NCBI RefSeq assembly: GCF_008923185.1
Contig: NZ_WBMT01000002.1
Location: 310,001-374,000, forward strand
Direction: 5' to 3'
DNA length: 64,000 bases
Source of the DNA: Actinomadura rudentiformis
Lineage (GTDB): Bacteria > Actinomycetota > Actinomycetes > Streptosporangiales > Streptosporangiaceae
Shown: one piece after another, positions 51,833-59,902 of the stretch
Position numbering within the stretch: position 1 is the stretch's first letter
How the letters are laid out: the number at the start of each line of letters is the position of its first letter
Program-made: the position numbers and the translations under genes
Notes under the pieces: generated by a model
Seen by the model: the letters and a program-made list of their open reading frames with translations, nothing else
Told to the model about the DNA's origin: nothing
Database searches by the model: none

Positions 51833-52320
51833 ACACCCGTCTGCAGCATGCCGCCCAGCTGGTTCAGGCCTGCAACGGCCCGGTCCAGCACGGCCGCGTC
51901 CAGGGACGTATCCAGCAATACGAGTGCGCGTTCGACTGGCGGCCCGAATCGGTCGCCCTGGCCCGCCGGTTCACGCGCGACGTGCTGGCGGAACTGCCGG
52001 ACGAGACGGTCGGTGACGCGCAGACGTGCGTCAGCGAGCTGGCCGGCAACGCCGTCCGGTACACCCACTCCGGGCAGCCCGGCGGCAGCTACCGGGTCCG
52101 TGTCGAGCGCACCGACGCCTACGCCCTGGTCGAAGTCACCGACCAGGGCAACGACCACGGCCAGGCACCCGAAATCCAGCTCGGCGGCACCGAGTCCGGG
52201 CGAGGCCTGTGGATCGTGGCCCAGCTCGGCGACCTCACCACGATCGCCACACCAGACGGGCACCGGGTATCGGCCCGGATCAACCTGCCCAACGCTCACC
52301 CCGCCGACGGCAGCGGTTGA
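51829..52320 (+). CDS. RsbW-like ATP-binding regulatory protein
   Basis: A 163-residue GHKL-ATPase of the anti-sigma/serine-kinase type. The N-box is CVSELAGNAVRYTHSG, G1 is ALVEVTDQGNDHG, and G2 is GTESGRGLWIVAQLGDLT, so ATP binding is likely intact. RsbW-like proteins phosphorylate anti-anti-sigma partners or bind sigma factors. None is adjacent, so this copy may tie element transfer to the host's stress or developmental state. It overlaps the previous gene by ATGA. Confidence 0.75.
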   Translation: MNTRLQHAAQLVQACNGPVQHGRVQGRIQQYECAFDWRPESVALARRFTRDVLAELPDETVGDAQTCVSELAGNAVRYTHSGQPGGSYRVRVERTDAYALVEVTDQGNDHGQAPEIQLGGTESGRGLWIVAQLGDLTTIATPDGHRVSARINLPNAHPADGSG

Positions 52321-52518
52321 GCTATCCCCCTGCACAAAACGGACCGGCGTGTGTGCGGGCACTACCGCGCGGTCCTGGGCAGATGCGGCCGCACCCACGG
52401 GGGCGGCCGTACCTGACCGGTCCTCGCTGCCCCCGCGCACACGCCCTCCGCGCTGGCAGGACTCCCCCGAACCAGCCCCCGAGCACGGTCCTTTCCCCGG
52501 CCTTTGAGGAGGTCACCC

Positions 52519-53694
52519 ATGAACAACCACGACGCCACCAACCCCGCTGGCATCCCGGCCAGCACCTCCAACCCGACCGCACCCCACATGCCCAGCCTCC
52601 TTGCCGGATCCTCCGGGCACGGCAAGAACCAGCGGCTGTGGAAGGAACTGCGCAAGGTCACCAGCGATGACGGCGACCGCTGCCTCTGGATCGTCGACGG
52701 CAAGACCGCAGCGCACGTTCACGCCCCCAGCTCTGGCACCGGCGGCCGGGCCGGTGCGGTGCGCCGGCGGCTGGACCGGGCCCGCGCCCGGCGCCGGTAC
52801 GAGTCGTTGGGCTGGACCCTGGACCAGGTCATGCACGACCTGTTCACCCAGGCCGCCCCCGACGACCGCGCCGCACTGCTGGACCACGCCGCCGACCTCA
52901 CCACCGACCTGGCCAACCTGCACACCACCGCTTGGGGCCCCGAACCCGACCCCCACGGCCACCCGCAGGCCCTGTATCTGCACTCGCAGGCCTGGGTACT
53001 GCGGCAGATCGCCCGCTCCGAGCGCGCCGTCCTCGGCATGACCGACATCCACGACGGCACCGGCACCAGCACGGCCGAGGCCGACGGTGCCTGCGACTGC
53101 GACGCCTGCGCAAAGGACGCCTGGGTGCAGGTGGCGCCGCCCACCAGCACCGGCAACAGCGCGGTCTCGGTCGCCGAGACCTTCGCCTGGGCCCGCCTGG
53201 CCCACACCATCGACCATGCCGAACGCGCCTACACCCTCCGCCGGCTGCACGACATGATCGCCGTCCGGCTCGGCGACCCCGCCGCCAGCGCCCTGGCGTT
53301 CGTCGCCGACACCGAGGAACACCTGGCCGGGCACCGGCCCGCCGCACTGTCACTGGCGCGCCGGTCCAGGAGAGACCTGGCCAGGCTGTATGCGGTCCTC
53401 GGCGCCCTGATCGCCGTGGCCGTGCTGAACCCGCCCCAGCCGGTTCGCGGTCTGCTGGCGGTCGCCGTCGTGGCCATCCCCGCGGCCGTCTGGTGGATCG
53501 GCGGCCGGTGGGAGATCCGCTGTACGACGAATGGGCAGCGGCTCGGCAGCCGGGCGCATCGCCGCGGCCACCTGCTGCCCCAGCTCCTGGTCCCGGCCCT
53601 GGCGCTGATGCTGGTCCCCGACCGCAGCCGCGGCCGCTGCCACCCCAAGCGGCTGCGCATCGTCCGCCGCAACCAGCCGGGGGCGAGCCGATGA
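52519..53694 (+). CDS. AICE membrane protein with Cys motif
   Basis: A 391-residue protein. GAGGAGG lies 7 bases before ATG 52519. The long soluble N-terminal part contains RARRRYESLGWTLDQVMHDL and a CDCDAC cluster near residue 195, possibly metal binding. Two hydrophobic helices lie near 300-335 (LYAVLGALIAVAVLNPP, LLAVAVVAIPAAVWWIGG), followed by a basic tail. No family recognised. It overlaps the next gene by ATGA, so it is part of the transfer operon. Confidence 0.65.
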   Translation: MNNHDATNPAGIPASTSNPTAPHMPSLLAGSSGHGKNQRLWKELRKVTSDDGDRCLWIVDGKTAAHVHAPSSGTGGRAGAVRRRLDRARARRRYESLGWTLDQVMHDLFTQAAPDDRAALLDHAADLTTDLANLHTTAWGPEPDPHGHPQALYLHSQAWVLRQIARSERAVLGMTDIHDGTGTSTAEADGACDCDACAKDAWVQVAPPTSTGNSAVSVAETFAWARLAHTIDHAERAYTLRRLHDMIAVRLGDPAASALAFVADTEEHLAGHRPAALSLARRSRRDLARLYAVLGALIAVAVLNPPQPVRGLLAVAVVAIPAAVWWIGGRWEIRCTTNGQRLGSRAHRRGHLLPQLLVPALALMLVPDRSRGRCHPKRLRIVRRNQPGASR

Positions 53695-54170
53695 GGTCAC
53701 CGACCAACAGCCCGCGCGATCTGATCGAGCCCACCCCCAGGTGGGTCACGGCCTGCAGGTGGGTCATGGTGCTCGGCCTGCCGGTCGCGATCACCTGCAA
53801 GATCCCGGTGACCGTGCCCTTGGCATGGCCGCTCATCGCCACCATCGCCGCTGCCGGGTTCGCGGTGTGGGGGATGCGGCAGCACGCCGCCAAAGCCCTC
53901 CAGGCGCACACCAGACAGCGCGAGGACGACGCGTGGACGGCTCAGCCCCAACGGGTGCCGACAGGCTTCGGCTACGGCGACACGCTGCGCATCGGCGACG
54001 TCGAACGCAACCAGGCCATCGATGCCCTGCAACAGCACATGGCCGACGGCCGCATCACCATGGCCGAGTTCGACGACCGCAGCGACCAGGCACTCGGCGC
54101 GCAGACCATGCCCGACCTGTACAAGGCCCTGCAAGACCTACCCGTACTGGAACGGCGGTGGAACCGATGA
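53691..54170 (+). CDS. Membrane protein with DUF1707 domain
   Basis: A 159-residue protein. Two hydrophobic segments (VMVLGLPVAITCKIPVTVPL, PLIATIAAAGFAVWGM) are followed by a C-terminal DUF1707-like domain: LRIGDVERNQAIDALQQHMA then DGRITMAEFDDRSDQALGA. DUF1707 is a short helical domain usually near the N-terminus of actinomycete membrane proteins; here it is C-terminal. Start and stop both overlap neighbours by 4 bases. It may regulate assembly of the transfer complex; function unknown. Confidence 0.7.
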   Translation: MRSPTNSPRDLIEPTPRWVTACRWVMVLGLPVAITCKIPVTVPLAWPLIATIAAAGFAVWGMRQHAAKALQAHTRQREDDAWTAQPQRVPTGFGYGDTLRIGDVERNQAIDALQQHMADGRITMAEFDDRSDQALGAQTMPDLYKALQDLPVLERRWNR

Positions 54171-54421
54171 GCGCCCGCTGCCGCTGCCACAACCACTGCC
54201 GGCCGGGCCGCCGGCGGCCGCCGATCCTCAGCGCCCTGGCCTGGGCCGTTGTGGTGTTCCTGACGGTGTGGGCGGCACTGACGTGGGCGACCACGATGCA
54301 CGACAGCGCCACCTGCATGCTCGCCGCCCTGGCGGCCTGGTGGGTGCTGGTCCGACGCCTACGCTCCCGCCGCCGGACCGGATGGTGGTCCCCTTTCTGG
54401 ATGCGCCGGTGGGGCCGATGA
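54167..54421 (+). CDS. Small membrane protein of the transfer operon
   Basis: An 84-residue protein with two hydrophobic helices (ILSALAWAVVVFLTVWAALT, CMLAALAAWWVLVRRL), a Cys/His-rich N-terminus (CRCHNHC) and a basic Trp-rich end. It resembles the small Spd proteins of actinomycete conjugative elements by size and place. It is coupled on both sides by ATGA. Confidence 0.65.
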   Translation: MSARCRCHNHCRPGRRRPPILSALAWAVVVFLTVWAALTWATTMHDSATCMLAALAAWWVLVRRLRSRRRTGWWSPFWMRRWGR

Positions 54422-54762
54422 CCAGTCCCACCGCCAGCGCGGCAGACGCTCACCGCGCTGCTTGCGGGCCCATGGACACTGCCCCGTTCCAAGCGGCGGG
54501 ACCGCCTGAAACGGGGCTGTGGGAGCGGCTAGTGGCCGTGCTGCGCGGTCTATGGGCCGTCGTGGCGTTCTTGTGGGCCTGGATCGATGAGCAGGTCACC
54601 GCGCTGGCCGGTATCGCGCCGCTGTCGCCGCGGCTACGCGCGGCTGGGGAGGCGATCGCGGTCCAGTACCGGCTCGGCCGCGTGGGCAGCGCCGATCCCA
54701 ACGTCATCGACGCGGAAGTCGTCGAGGACGTGTTCACCCCCGATCCGCAAGGAGGAAGCTAG
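54418..54762 (+). CDS. Small membrane-associated protein of the transfer operon
   Basis: A 114-residue protein with one hydrophobic segment (VAVLRGLWAVVAFLWAWIDE), an RLRAAGEAIAVQYRLGRVGS helix and an acidic end (VIDAEVVEDVF). It is coupled to the previous gene. A GGAGG (54751-54755) near its 3' end serves the next GTG. No family recognised. Confidence 0.6.
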   Translation: MTSPTASAADAHRAACGPMDTAPFQAAGPPETGLWERLVAVLRGLWAVVAFLWAWIDEQVTALAGIAPLSPRLRAAGEAIAVQYRLGRVGSADPNVIDAEVVEDVFTPDPQGGS

Positions 54763-55077
54763 GTGGCCAACCACATCGATGAGCTGGCCTGGATCGAGTT
54801 CCGTGGCTCTTTGGGCGAGGCATTCCTGGACTACGGCGAGGTGCTGGAGGAGATCGGCCGCCGGTGGAAGTTCGAGCTGGAGCTGGCGGCCGGTGAGGCC
54901 GAAGCGGCGATCGCCTCGCTGAAGGGGCATTGGTACCTGGTCGGCATCGACACCAAGTGGAAAGCGCGGCAGATCGCCAAGCGGCTCAAGCGCATGCAGG
55001 AGATGGCGCACGGCATCGAGTACCACGGCCGCAAGTTCCACGGCTCCTACCGCAAGCACTTCCTCAACCGCGGCTGA
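54763..55077 (+). CDS. Hypothetical AICE protein, paralogue of 55202
   Basis: A 104-residue helical, basic protein from GTG 54763, which directly follows the preceding stop and has GGAGG 7 bases upstream. The second half (KWKARQIAKRLKRMQEMAHG, KFHGSYRKHF) shares a spacing of W, R, L, GI, KF, YR and HF with the protein at 55202, so the two look like diverged duplicates. They directly precede the translocase gene and may be its accessory factors. Function unknown. Confidence 0.6.
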   Translation: MANHIDELAWIEFRGSLGEAFLDYGEVLEEIGRRWKFELELAAGEAEAAIASLKGHWYLVGIDTKWKARQIAKRLKRMQEMAHGIEYHGRKFHGSYRKHFLNRG

Positions 55078-55201
55078 GCCAGCGGAACCTCGTTCATGGG
55101 CGGTGCCGCTGCCGAGACATCCCCTCCGGCGGCACCGCCTGCCATTCCCATCTTCAACCTGCTGTTTCCCTGCCCACGAGTGATGCCTGGAGGTGATCGG
55201 C

Positions 55202-55558
55202 ATGGGATCTGTCGTCCGCCGAATCGAGAGAATCGGCACGATCGGGTTCCGCGGCAAGGTCGGCAAGAACATCGCCGCCTACGCCAAGGAAACCCAGCAA
55301 CTCGGCCGCGACCTGGGCCGCCAGCTCGACCACGACGCCGGCGCCGCCGAGCGCGCGATGCGCAAGCTCAAAAAGCACCCGCGGCTGCGGCACGTCAACG
55401 TCTACGTGCGCGCCCGCTGGGTCTCCCGGCACCTGCGGCAGGCCCGGGACCTGTGCACCGGGATCTCTGCCGAAGCCGTGAAGTTCAACCTCGAATACCG
55501 CCGCCACTTCATCGACATCGACAAGCCGCGCAAGCACACCGGGGAGGTGGATCTCTAA
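55202..55558 (+). CDS. Hypothetical AICE protein, paralogue of 54763
   Basis: A 118-residue basic helical protein. GGAGGTGA, 5-6 bases before ATG 55202, decides the start over a GTG 9 bases upstream. It shares with the 54763 protein the pattern ARWVSRHLRQARDLCTGI then KFNLEYRRHF. The TAA stop is immediately followed by the translocase ATG. Probably a partner or accessory of TraB. Confidence 0.6.
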   Translation: MGSVVRRIERIGTIGFRGKVGKNIAAYAKETQQLGRDLGRQLDHDAGAAERAMRKLKKHPRLRHVNVYVRARWVSRHLRQARDLCTGISAEAVKFNLEYRRHFIDIDKPRKHTGEVDL

Positions 55559-57895
55559 ATGGCACGCAAGACCCAGACCCTGCAGATCGCCCAGGACGCC
55601 ACCGTCGAACGCATCACCGTCGCCGCCGTCTCCAAGATCGGCGTGCTGGTGCCGCCGTGGGCGGTCCTTGGCCTGGTCACCATCGTCGCCGCCATTTCAC
55701 ACGCCAAGTGGGGCCAGCCCCCGGCGGTGACGTGGGCGACCCTGGCCTCGGCCTGTTCGACCTTCGTCATGGCCGGAGTGACCTGGGCGGTCTCCCACCA
55801 GCGCGGCTGGCTCGGCCGCGCGCACTCCACGTTGACCGCGCTGTTCGCCGGGTTGTGGTTCACCATCGCCACCATCACCGGCGTGGGTGCCCAGCTCACC
55901 CTCGGCATGTTGTTCTTTGGTGGCGGCACTCTGGCCGTGCTGTGGAACATCCGCGCGGTCATCCGCCAAACCCCCTCGATGGACGGTGCGACCGCTGACC
56001 CGCTGGCGTTCATCTTCGACCGGGCCAAGGACTCCTTCGGCCTGTCGGGCGCCAAGGTCCGCACCACCGAGGTCGACAACTACAAGGTCAAAGGCAAGAT
56101 GGCGCTGCCGGCCGGGGAGAAGACCGCCGACGACGCCATCAAGAACACCCCCTACATCGAGTCCGGCATGAAATTGCCGCCGGGCTCGGTGAATGTTGCC
56201 CAGGATGAGGACGACGCCTCCCAGGCGCACGTCACCATCTCCGACCCCCGCATCATGAAACGGCCGCTGCCCTGGCCCGGCCCCTACCGGCCCGGAGGAT
56301 CGATCGCCGAGGCGCTGCGGCCCGGCATGTACCAGGACATGAGCGAGGTCCTGCACCCCTTCACCGGCCACCACCTGCAGATCATGGGCATGATCGGGTC
56401 CGGCAAGTCCATCGGCGGCGCGTGGAACTACCTAGCCGAGATCATCTCCCGCGCCGACACCGCCGTGTTCTGCATCGACATCTCCAAGGACGATCAAACC
56501 GCCGGGCCCGTCCGCCCAGGCCTGCACCGCTTCGAGACCACCAAACCGGGCGCGGTGGATCTGATCCGCAAAATGCACGCTGAGATCCCTCAGCGCACCA
56601 AGTGGCTGTCTGAGCACGGCTTCCAGAAGTGGACCAAGGGCTGCGGGCTCCTGTACTGGTTCCTGTGGATCGAGGAGTACTCCAAGCTGTACGAGGCCCT
56701 GGGCGAGGCCGATCAGACCAAGCTCGAAGAGATCATCAAGGAGATCCGGTCCGCAGGCGGCTCGGTGGTGATCTCGCTGCAGCGCGCCGACTACACCCAG
56801 ATCCCGACCCTCATCCGGTCGCAGATGGCCAAGATGTGCTTCGGCCTGGCCGACGACGATGACGCCAAGTTCGGCACCAGCGACCGGCAGCGCAAAGCCG
56901 GCGTCGCGCCTGAGCAGTGGGAGAACCACCAGCCCGGCATGGCCTACCTGGACGCCCCCGGCATCCGCGCCACCCACTACGCCATGCCGCTGCGCACCTA
57001 CGCCTGGGGCAAGACCGACAACGAGGCCAACGCCAACATGCGCGCCCACGCCGCGGCCTTCCCGGCGGCCGCCAAGAACGCCGACGAGTTCACCGCCCGC
57101 CTCGCCGACCCCACCGGCTCAGCCGCCCGGCCCGGCCCAGCCATCGCGATGCCCGCCGGCACCAACGCCGACGTCGAAGGGGCGCGCGTTGTCCAGAACG
57201 GCCCGGTCGACGAGCTCGATGTTGCTGGCAACGGCTCCGACAATGGCGAGGCCGACGAACGGTTCGCCGAAGTGCTCGCGCAGGCGGCCGAGCTGGTCAT
57301 CACCGCCCAGCACGCCTCCACCACGATGCTGCAGCGCAAACTCCGCCTCCCACACGCCGACTGCCTACGCGTCATGGAGGTCCTGGAACGGCGCGGCATC
57401 ATCGGCCCACAGAACGCCGGAGAGGCCACCAGCCGCCCCGTCCTGATACCAGCCGACGCCGAGACCGCCCAGACCGTGGTGGACCAGCTGCGCGACGACG
57501 GCGACGCCGTCAGCCAGCACGTGCGCACCGACGACCCCTCACCCAACCTCACCGCCGGACCCGACGACTCCATCACCGAACCCACCGAAGAAGAAGACCC
57601 GCTCCAAACCCCCGACACCGTGCCCGCCGGCAAGATGTCGAGAGAGGCCGCCCGCCGCCTGGTCGCCGACTGGCTCCGCCACCGCGCCGCCATCGGCAAA
57701 CCGAGTTTCACCGCCAGCGAGCCAGAGCTGCAGAAAATCCGCGACACCGCTGGGATGACCTCCCGCGGCTGGGTCTACAACATCCTCAGCACCTTCGTCG
57801 ACGACGGGGTCCTCACCAAGGACGACACCGGCCCCAGCACCAAGTTCACCGTCACCGACACCGACCCGCTCAACGAACTCGGACAGGCCGCCTGA
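55559..57895 (+). CDS. traB: TraB-like FtsK/SpoIIIE-family DNA translocase
   Basis: A 778-residue protein. Three to four hydrophobic helices at about 30-135 are followed by the motor domain: Walker A MGMIGSGKSIGG near 280, Walker B LLYWFLWIEEYSKL near 365, VVISLQRADYTQIP near 400. A region near 568-640 (LQRKLRLPHADCLRVMEVLE then RGIIGP) looks like the winged-helix gamma domain that FtsK uses to read DNA, and a second winged helix lies near 695-770. It moves double-stranded DNA between hyphae in AICE conjugation. A repeat cluster directly downstream is the likely recognition site. Confidence 0.85.
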   Translation: MARKTQTLQIAQDATVERITVAAVSKIGVLVPPWAVLGLVTIVAAISHAKWGQPPAVTWATLASACSTFVMAGVTWAVSHQRGWLGRAHSTLTALFAGLWFTIATITGVGAQLTLGMLFFGGGTLAVLWNIRAVIRQTPSMDGATADPLAFIFDRAKDSFGLSGAKVRTTEVDNYKVKGKMALPAGEKTADDAIKNTPYIESGMKLPPGSVNVAQDEDDASQAHVTISDPRIMKRPLPWPGPYRPGGSIAEALRPGMYQDMSEVLHPFTGHHLQIMGMIGSGKSIGGAWNYLAEIISRADTAVFCIDISKDDQTAGPVRPGLHRFETTKPGAVDLIRKMHAEIPQRTKWLSEHGFQKWTKGCGLLYWFLWIEEYSKLYEALGEADQTKLEEIIKEIRSAGGSVVISLQRADYTQIPTLIRSQMAKMCFGLADDDDAKFGTSDRQRKAGVAPEQWENHQPGMAYLDAPGIRATHYAMPLRTYAWGKTDNEANANMRAHAAAFPAAAKNADEFTARLADPTGSAARPGPAIAMPAGTNADVEGARVVQNGPVDELDVAGNGSDNGEADERFAEVLAQAAELVITAQHASTTMLQRKLRLPHADCLRVMEVLERRGIIGPQNAGEATSRPVLIPADAETAQTVVDQLRDDGDAVSQHVRTDDPSPNLTAGPDDSITEPTEEEDPLQTPDTVPAGKMSREAARRLVADWLRHRAAIGKPSFTASEPELQKIRDTAGMTSRGWVYNILSTFVDDGVLTKDDTGPSTKFTVTDTDPLNELGQAA

Positions 57896-57964
57896 TCCGC
57901 GTCGATCTCAACCGCGCGCGTGTACGGCTGCGCGTGGGATGCGCCCGCACCCGCTTGTTGATCT

Positions 57965-58104
57965 TGTCACGCGTGCCTGCCACACGGGTGTCACGTCCCC
58001 TGTCACGCGCCTGTCACGGGCCCGTGTCACGGGCGTGACACCCCCTGCTGACCTGTAACTCCCTCCCCCAGCCCCCGCCCGTGACAGCACAGCGCTGTCA
58101 CGGG
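57965..58104. repeat. TGTCACG repeat cluster, candidate transfer (clt) locus
   Basis: Eight copies of TGTCACG or its complement start at 57965, 57989, 58001, 58012, 58025, 58034 (reverse), 58080 (reverse) and 58096, within 138 bases directly 3' of traB. The last two form an 11-base perfect inverted repeat, CCCGTGACAGC at 58078-58088 and 58094-58104, with a 5-base loop. In Streptomyces elements TraB binds clusters of 8-base repeats near its gene, so this is a good clt candidate; the hairpin may also end transcription. Confidence 0.7.
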
Positions 58105-58390
58105 ACATGACGCCTCGGCGAGAGCACTATGCGTCGGGCACACGAATCTCGGTCGGCCGTCTATCGGGACCGACCAAGCCGGAGACGGCCCGGACCACAG
58201 CCCCGCGGTGGTTCGGGCCTTTTCTCGGCTCATCGAGTCACAACTGTCACAAGGTTCCGTGGCACCACGCCACTCACAGCCCAACCTTGCGCGTGCGCGC
58301 ACGTAGGAGCCGCCAGAAACGCAAGAAAGGGGAAGGAGGGCGGCGCGACCGCACCCGGTCGGATGCCGGAGGAAGAGACGCCCTCGGCCA
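58105..58390. other. Rest of the 495-base gap after traB
   Basis: No gene is recognised. It holds one further TGTCACA (58234) and a motif at 58302-58328 (CGTAGGAGCCGCCAGAAACG and 7 more bases) that recurs, diverged, at 58752 and 59182. Confidence 0.45.
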
Positions 58391-58996
58391 TCACCGGTTA
58401 TCCGATGGTTCGGCCGCCTCGAGTTCGGCGAGGTACTCGGCGAGGTTCTCCTCCACTCGCGCCGCCAACGCCGCGAGCCCTCCTGGTCCCACCATCGGGA
58501 TCGGTCCGCCGCCTGGCCCGGACACCTCCAGCTGCTCAATGTTCTTGCCCCACCCTTGCCGGTGCCGGCGCTCCAGATAGAACGTCACCGCCCTCAAGTC
58601 CGGCGGTGCCAAATCGGTCTCGGTCTCCTCTACCACCTGGCCACTCGCCGGATCCCGGTACCGCTTCGTGCGGGACTTCACCACATACCCGCCCTCAGCG
58701 ATCTTGCGGAGCAGAGCAGCGTTGAACACCTCACCTCGCGCATGCGCGCGTGTAGCGGCCTCCCAAAACTCTCGAAACGGCTCCTCCCGGGAGTCGACGG
58801 TGCCGTCCTCTTGGAGCGTTTCTGCGGCATCGTGACCGCGCTCCATCCAGCGGTAGTACGTCGAAACGCCGATGCCTGCCGCGGCTGCGGCGGACTCGAC
58901 AGTGGCCCCGTGAGAGATCGCTTCGAGTAGCTGTTCACGTACGCCGTCGTCCATGAGCTTCGACGGCCGTCCCGTTCTTGCTCCACGGTCTCGCAT
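58391..58996 (-). CDS. HTH protein resembling phage terminase small subunits
   Basis: A 201-residue protein on the strand opposite to the transfer genes. The N-terminus has GRPSKLMDDGVREQLLEAIS then AAAAAGIGVSTYYRWMERGH, a HTH of the type in phage terminase small subunits and Tnp-like regulators; then FREFWEAATRAHARGEVF and FYLERRHRQGWGKN, which occur in small-terminase-like proteins. It may regulate the element or be a captured phage gene. Three related motifs (58302, 58752, 59182) lie in and around it. The start lacks a Shine-Dalgarno. Confidence 0.65.
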   Translation of the reverse strand: MRDRGARTGRPSKLMDDGVREQLLEAISHGATVESAAAAAGIGVSTYYRWMERGHDAAETLQEDGTVDSREEPFREFWEAATRAHARGEVFNAALLRKIAEGGYVVKSRTKRYRDPASGQVVEETETDLAPPDLRAVTFYLERRHRQGWGKNIEQLEVSGPGGGPIPMVGPGGLAALAARVEENLAEYLAELEAAEPSDNR

Positions 58997-59469
58997 GAGA
59001 CCGCAACGTAGAGCCGTCCACCGTCTTGGGTCGCCCTGATCCTGGCCTGCCCGCCCAGGGGTTCGAGAAGACAGAACGACCCATCGCAGGGCCCGGGGCG
59101 CTGGCCGGATTGGGTCATGGCTTCAAGGAGCCGTCTCCGGCGGGACGCTAACCGCCCCGGTGCTGTACTCGCGCACGCGCGCGTAGGGACCGTGAAAAAC
59201 GCTCAAAACTCCATCCCAGACGCAACGCCCTCCGCCGCTCGACCGTCGCGCTGGGCCCGCCTGCCCAGGTGACTTTCGCGGCGTCTGCGCAGGTCCATCC
59301 ACGCGACCACCGACTCGCAGCCGCCCCTGCGCGAGCAAGCCGGACGTTAGGGGGTCCGGCCAGACAACATCCGACCCTGCTGATCGCACCAAGCGTTCGG
59401 CAAGCCTGCCAGGACCGTCCTGGAGCACCCCGCCACAGGCCGGGCGGCAACGAAAGGGATCGGACACCC
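58997..59469. promoter_or_regulatory. Divergent regulatory gap of 473 bases
   Basis: It separates the minus-strand HTH gene and the plus-strand HTH/Rep/integration genes, so it should contain the control region that switches the element. A motif at 59182-59208 resembles the one at 58302-58328 in 20 of 27 bases. No gene is recognised; long open frames on both strands look like shadows of GC-rich sequence. Confidence 0.45.
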
Positions 59470-59718
59470 ATGCCGAACGCGACCGCAAACACCACGCCGG
59501 ACAACACCTCGGACACGGCTCCGGATACGGCGACGCACACCACCGTCGAATGGCTCACCGTCGCCGAGTTCTGCCAGCGGTGGAGGGTCTCCCGCTCCGC
59601 CTTCTTCGAGTGGAGAAGGAAAGGCCTCGGACCCCAGTGCACCGTGTTGCCCAGCGGACAGCTCAGGATCCACCGCGACGAGCTGAACCGCTGGCAACGC
59701 AGCCTGCCGAGGCACTGA
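59470..59718 (+). CDS. Small HTH (excisionase/MerR-like) protein
   Basis: An 82-residue protein from ATG 59470 with AAAGGGA upstream. After a Thr/Asp-rich leader the HTH reads EWLTVAEFCQRWRVSRSAFF and EWRRKGLGPQCTVLPSG, then LRIHRDELNRWQRSL. This is the HTH_17/excisionase-type winged helix. A second one of this family sits next to the integrase (63145), so this copy more likely regulates replication or transfer than excision. Confidence 0.7.
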   Translation: MPNATANTTPDNTSDTAPDTATHTTVEWLTVAEFCQRWRVSRSAFFEWRRKGLGPQCTVLPSGQLRIHRDELNRWQRSLPRH

Positions 59719-59839
59719 ACACCCCGCCGAGCCGACAACCCCCCACCGGCCCAGATCGCCATGCCCTGCGCGCGGGGCCGAACTGCGATCTGAACGCAAG
59801 GCGGGAATCGGTGACGGCGCAGAAAACCCCCTGGAAATG

Positions 59840-59870
59840 CGAGAAGGCCCCGTGCCGTGGGGACTTCTCG
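59840..59870 (+). promoter_or_regulatory. Hairpin in the leader of the Rep-helicase gene
   Basis: CGAGAAGGCCCC (59840-59851) pairs with GGGGACTTCTCG (59859-59870) with one mismatch and a 7-base loop. It lies 33 bases before the ATG and could be a terminator or attenuator. Confidence 0.5.
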
Positions 59871-59902
59871 GAACACCTGCAAACTACGAAAGAGGGTCGC
59901 AT

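Noticed and set aside
58997..59469. Long open frames on both strands in the control gap
   Set aside because: They are rich in Arg, Gly and Pro in the manner of off-frame GC-rich sequence and have no convincing start sites or motifs.
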